Part shown: piece after piece, positions 61,621 to 64,000 of the stretch
Layout: the number at the start of each line of letters is the position of its first letter
Position numbering within the stretch: the stretch's first letter is position 1
Assembly: GCA_004193205.1 (NCBI GenBank)
Contig: RZUM01000007.1
Location: 186,001-250,000 of the forward strand
Length of the DNA stretch: 64,000 nt
From: Gordonia sediminis
GTDB taxonomy: Bacteria; Actinomycetota; Actinomycetes; Mycobacteriales; Mycobacteriaceae
Direction: 5' to 3'
Notes under the pieces: generated by a model
The model's input: only the letters and a program-made list of their open reading frames with translations
Databases searched by the model: none
Told to the model about the DNA's origin: nothing
Made by a program: the position numbers and the translations under genes

Positions 61621-62379
61621 ATGCAGCCGACCCAGAATCCCGCATCGCTCACCGGACGGACCGCGGTGGTCACCGGAGGAGCCCAGGGTATCGGCCTGGA
61701 GATCGCACGCTCCTTCGTCGACGCCGGCGCGCGCGTCGTCATCGGCGACCTGAACATGGATGCGGCCGCCGCAGCGGTGGAGAAGCTCGGTGGTAGCGAT
61801 GTGGCGCGTGCCGTGCGCTGCAACGTGACCGAGTCGGCGGACGTGGATGCCTTGCTTGCCACGGCGGTCGACGGGTTCGGATCGCTGGACGTCATGGTCA
61901 ACAACGCGGGTATCACGCGTGACGCGACGATGCGGACGATGACCGAAGACGATTTCGACTTGGTTATCTCGGTGCACCTCAAGGGCACCTGGAACGGCAC
62001 CCGTAAGGCGGCGGCGATCATGCGCGAGGCCAAACGGGGTGCGATCGTGAACATCTCGTCGCTCTCCGGCAAGGTCGGGATGGTCGGGCAGACCAACTAC
62101 TCCGCGGCCAAGGCGGGGATCGTCGGGATGACCAAGGCCGCGGCCAAGGAGATGGCGCATCACGGAGTCCGTGTGAACGCCATCCAGCCAGGTCTCATCC
62201 GCTCGGCGATGACCGAGGCGATGCCGCAGAAGGCGTGGGATCAGAAGATGGCCGAGATCCCGATGCGGCGCGCCGGTGAGGTCGGTGAAGTAGCCACGGT
62301 CGCACTGTTTTTGGCCTCGGATATGTCGTCGTACATGACCGGTACGGTGCTCGAGGTAACCGGCGGGCGGTTCATGTGA
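61621..62379 (+). CDS. SDR family oxidoreductase, FabG-like
   Basis: 252-aa SDR. Cofactor motif [33 protein letters not shown], catalytic Ser in NISSLSG and YxxxK YSAAK. A TTG at 61609 would add four residues; ATG is preferred with AAGGATTGGTGG in front. Probably 3-hydroxyacyl-CoA or 3-oxoacyl-ACP reductase, coupled with the thiolase 46 bases downstream. Confidence 0.88.
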   Translation: MQPTQNPASLTGRTAVVTGGAQGIGLEIARSFVDAGARVVIGDLNMDAAAAAVEKLGGSDVARAVRCNVTESADVDALLATAVDGFGSLDVMVNNAGITRDATMRTMTEDDFDLVISVHLKGTWNGTRKAAAIMREAKRGAIVNISSLSGKVGMVGQTNYSAAKAGIVGMTKAAAKEMAHHGVRVNAIQPGLIRSAMTEAMPQKAWDQKMAEIPMRRAGEVGEVATVALFLASDMSSYMTGTVLEVTGGRFM

Positions 62380-62425
62380 TCCTTCCTCCCATCCCACATC
62401 ACCTACATCGAAAGGCCCTCGCGCA

Positions 62426-63646
62426 ATGAGAGATATCGTCATCTGCGAAGCCGTCCGCACGCCGATCGGCCGCTACGGTGGCATGTTCAAAGGTGTCACT
62501 GCGGTCGAGCTGGGAGTCACCGCGCTGCGCGGGCTGTTGGAGCGCACCGGTATCGATCCGGAGGCGGTCGAGGATGTGATCCTCGGACACTGCAACGGCA
62601 ACAGCGAGGCCCCTGCGATCGGTCGTGTGGTGGCCCTCGACGCCGGGCTGCCGATCACGGTGGGAGGCATGCACATCGACCGACGCTGTGGATCGGGTCT
62701 GCAAGCGGTCATCCAGGCCGGCTATCAGGTGGCGTCGGGGGATAACGATCTCGTCGTCGCCGGTGGTACCGAGTCGATGAGCAACGCGTCGTTCTACTCC
62801 ACGGATATGCGATGGGGAGGTGCGCGGACCGGGATCACGATGCACGACAGTCTGGTTCGTTCCCGCTCGACCGCAGGCGGCAGGAACTACCCGGTTCCCG
62901 GCGGCATGATCGAGACTGCGGAGAACCTCCGCAAGGAGTACGAGATCAGTCGCGAGGAGCAGGACGAACTCGCCGTCGAATCCCATCTGAGGGCGGTGCG
63001 TGCACAGAAGGACGGCATCCTCGCCGAGGAGATCATCCCGGTCACGGTGCGCGGCAAGGGCGGTGACCGCGTCATCGACACCGACGAGCATCCGCGCCCC
63101 GACGTGTCTCTGGAATCGCTGGCGAGACTCAAGCCGATCATGGGCAAGACCGATCCCGAGGCCACCGTGACCGCCGGCAATGCCAGCGGTCAGAACGATG
63201 CCGCCTCGATGTGCATCGTGACCACACCCGAGGTGGCCGAACGACACGGGCTGCGCCCGCTGGTTCGCCTGGTCTCCTGGGGCGTGGCCGGGGTGCCGCC
63301 GCGGACGATGGGGATCGGTCCCGTTCCGGCCACCGAGAAGGCCTTGGGTAAGGCCGGTTTGACGCTTGCCGACATTGATCTGATCGAACTCAACGAGGCG
63401 TTTGCCGCCCAGGCTCTCGCGGTCACCCGCGAATGGGGTTTCGGGCGTTTCGGCGCGGGCGGGGACTTCGACCGCACCAACGTGCATGGCTCGGGCATCT
63501 CCCTCGGCCATCCGGTCGGCGCGACCGGCGGGCGGATGCTGGCGTCGCTGGCCCGGGAGATGCAACGTCGCGAAGTGCGATACGGCCTGGAGACCATGTG
63601 CATCGGTGGTGGCCAAGGTATGGCAGCGGTCTTCGAGCGCGTCTGA
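62426..63646 (+). CDS. Acetyl-CoA C-acetyltransferase (thiolase)
   Basis: 406-aa thiolase with catalytic Cys88 (DRRCGSGLQ), His362 (ISLGHPVGATG) and Cys392 (TMCIGGGQGMA), all intact. An added loop (RSTAGGRNYPVPGG) is longer than in short thiolases. With the preceding SDR it forms a beta-oxidation or acetoacetyl-CoA pair. Confidence 0.94.
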   Translation: MRDIVICEAVRTPIGRYGGMFKGVTAVELGVTALRGLLERTGIDPEAVEDVILGHCNGNSEAPAIGRVVALDAGLPITVGGMHIDRRCGSGLQAVIQAGYQVASGDNDLVVAGGTESMSNASFYSTDMRWGGARTGITMHDSLVRSRSTAGGRNYPVPGGMIETAENLRKEYEISREEQDELAVESHLRAVRAQKDGILAEEIIPVTVRGKGGDRVIDTDEHPRPDVSLESLARLKPIMGKTDPEATVTAGNASGQNDAASMCIVTTPEVAERHGLRPLVRLVSWGVAGVPPRTMGIGPVPATEKALGKAGLTLADIDLIELNEAFAAQALAVTREWGFGRFGAGGDFDRTNVHGSGISLGHPVGATGGRMLASLAREMQRREVRYGLETMCIGGGQGMAAVFERV

Positions 63647-63649
63647 ATT

Positions 63650-63698
63650 GCCCCGTCGAGCCGAATCCGGTGCTCGGCTGACGGATTCGGGATGGGGC
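63650..63698. terminator. Bidirectional terminator
   Basis: CCGAATCCG (63661-63669) pairs perfectly with CGGATTCGG (63682-63690), with an outer GCCCC/GGGGC pair. Between convergent thiolase and LysR genes. Confidence 0.65.
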
Positions 63699-63730
63699 GG
63701 TCGGCGGAAACAGGGTGCTGTCGGCGGGGC

Positions 63731-64000
63731 TCAGGGTGCGCTCGGCGGTGGGGCGGCGGGGGTGCTCGTGCGGATGAGTTTCACGAACGCCTGTCCGACG
63801 GGTGAGAGGGCCGCCGGGTCGAATGCGATGGCGAACGGCCGGAGGAACCGGGGCTCGAGTGGCCGCACCACTGCGCGGTCGCCCGCTGTTTCGGCGATCG
63901 AACGCTCCAGAATCGAGCCGCCGATACCAGCCAGCACCATCGGGAGTCGTTCGTCGCGATGATCGGACAGCACCGCGAGCGGCGGACGGATACCCGCGAC
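63731..64000 (-). CDS. LysR-family regulator, C-terminal part
   Basis: About 90 C-terminal residues of an effector-binding domain; the 5' end is beyond the window. It shows PMVLAGIGGSILERSIAE and LEPRFLRPFAIAFDP, SPVGQAFVKLI, the usual end of LysR regulators. The tail is Pro/Ala-rich (TSTPAAPPPSAP). DNA-binding part not visible; target unknown. Confidence 0.7.
   Translation of the reverse strand, partial: VAGIRPPLAVLSDHRDERLPMVLAGIGGSILERSIAETAGDRAVVRPLEPRFLRPFAIAFDPAALSPVGQAFVKLIRTSTPAAPPPSAP

Noticed and set aside
1-64000. tRNA, rRNA, insertion sequences or prophage
   Set aside because: No cloverleaf, rRNA segment, transposase, integrase or attachment duplication was recognised.

Overview
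The window is a high-GC actinobacterial chromosome segment. I infer a mycolic-acid actinomycete, most likely Gordonia or a close relative. Reasons: a complete yrbE/mce importer operon, mycothiol synthase (MshD), GlnR, a wax-ester/TAG synthase, DesA-type acyl-ACP desaturase, DUF3073 and DUF1416 proteins, many ATGA/GTGA gene overlaps and several apparent leaderless promoters. The central block (about 14.2-46.7 kb) follows, from memory, the gene order of the Mycobacterium tuberculosis Rv0807-Rv0824c region (purF, purM, DUF3073, YgfZ, PabC-like lyase, nitrobindin, sseC/sseA, LmeA-like protein, glnR, mshD, pst, phoU, LCP, dusB, desA), with a cydABDC cluster and other genes inserted. No rRNA, tRNA, insertion sequence, prophage or CRISPR array was seen.

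Layout. (1) 1-10.0 kb, minus strand: one tightly overlapping operon of P450, SDR, yrbE-A, yrbE-B and mceA-F (mceF runs off the left edge), faced by a divergent TetR regulator with a perfect palindromic operator candidate between them. (2) 11.0-12.6 kb: a DUF35 zinc-ribbon/OB-fold protein and a thiolase-fold partner whose catalytic His and second Cys are replaced, which looks like a side-chain aldolase pair. (3) 12.7-22.4 kb: GCS2-type ligase, purF, purM, a 58-aa DUF3073 gene, an HxlR-YgfZ-MOSC operon, a small membrane protein with a methyltransferase, and a PabC-like lyase. (4) 22.6-30.6 kb: cydABDC, a 12-codon minigene with a perfect Shine-Dalgarno sequence, and an unrecognised triple-repeat membrane-anchored protein. 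(5) 30.6-36.2 kb: nitrobindin preceded by a 32-aa membrane peptide, the sseA-sseC thiosulfate sulfurtransferase operon behind a polycysteine leader peptide, an LmeA-like protein, glnR and mshD. (6) 36.2-42 kb: pstSCAB and phoU with matching PHO-box promoters, plus a tandemly duplicated dispersed repeat. (7) 42-51 kb: LCP ligase, dusB, desA, an NTF2-fold protein, WS/DGAT and nadE. (8) 51-64 kb: a fatty-acid/aromatic acyl-CoA catabolic region with three acyl-CoA dehydrogenases, two thiolases, two SDRs, an acyl-CoA synthetase, an MFS carrier, a CopD-like membrane protein and the end of a LysR gene.

Functionally the two ends are about lipid or steroid uptake and beta-oxidation. The middle joins purine synthesis, respiration under low oxygen (cytochrome bd), sulfur and thiol metabolism, nitrogen and phosphate control, and envelope assembly. 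The observations I rate highest are the polycysteine leader upstream of sseA, the paired PHO boxes at pstS and phoU with nearly identical promoter geometry, the triple-repeat membrane protein beside cydABDC, the leaderless 32-aa peptide coupled to nitrobindin, and an acyl-CoA dehydrogenase that lacks Glu at both usual catalytic positions.
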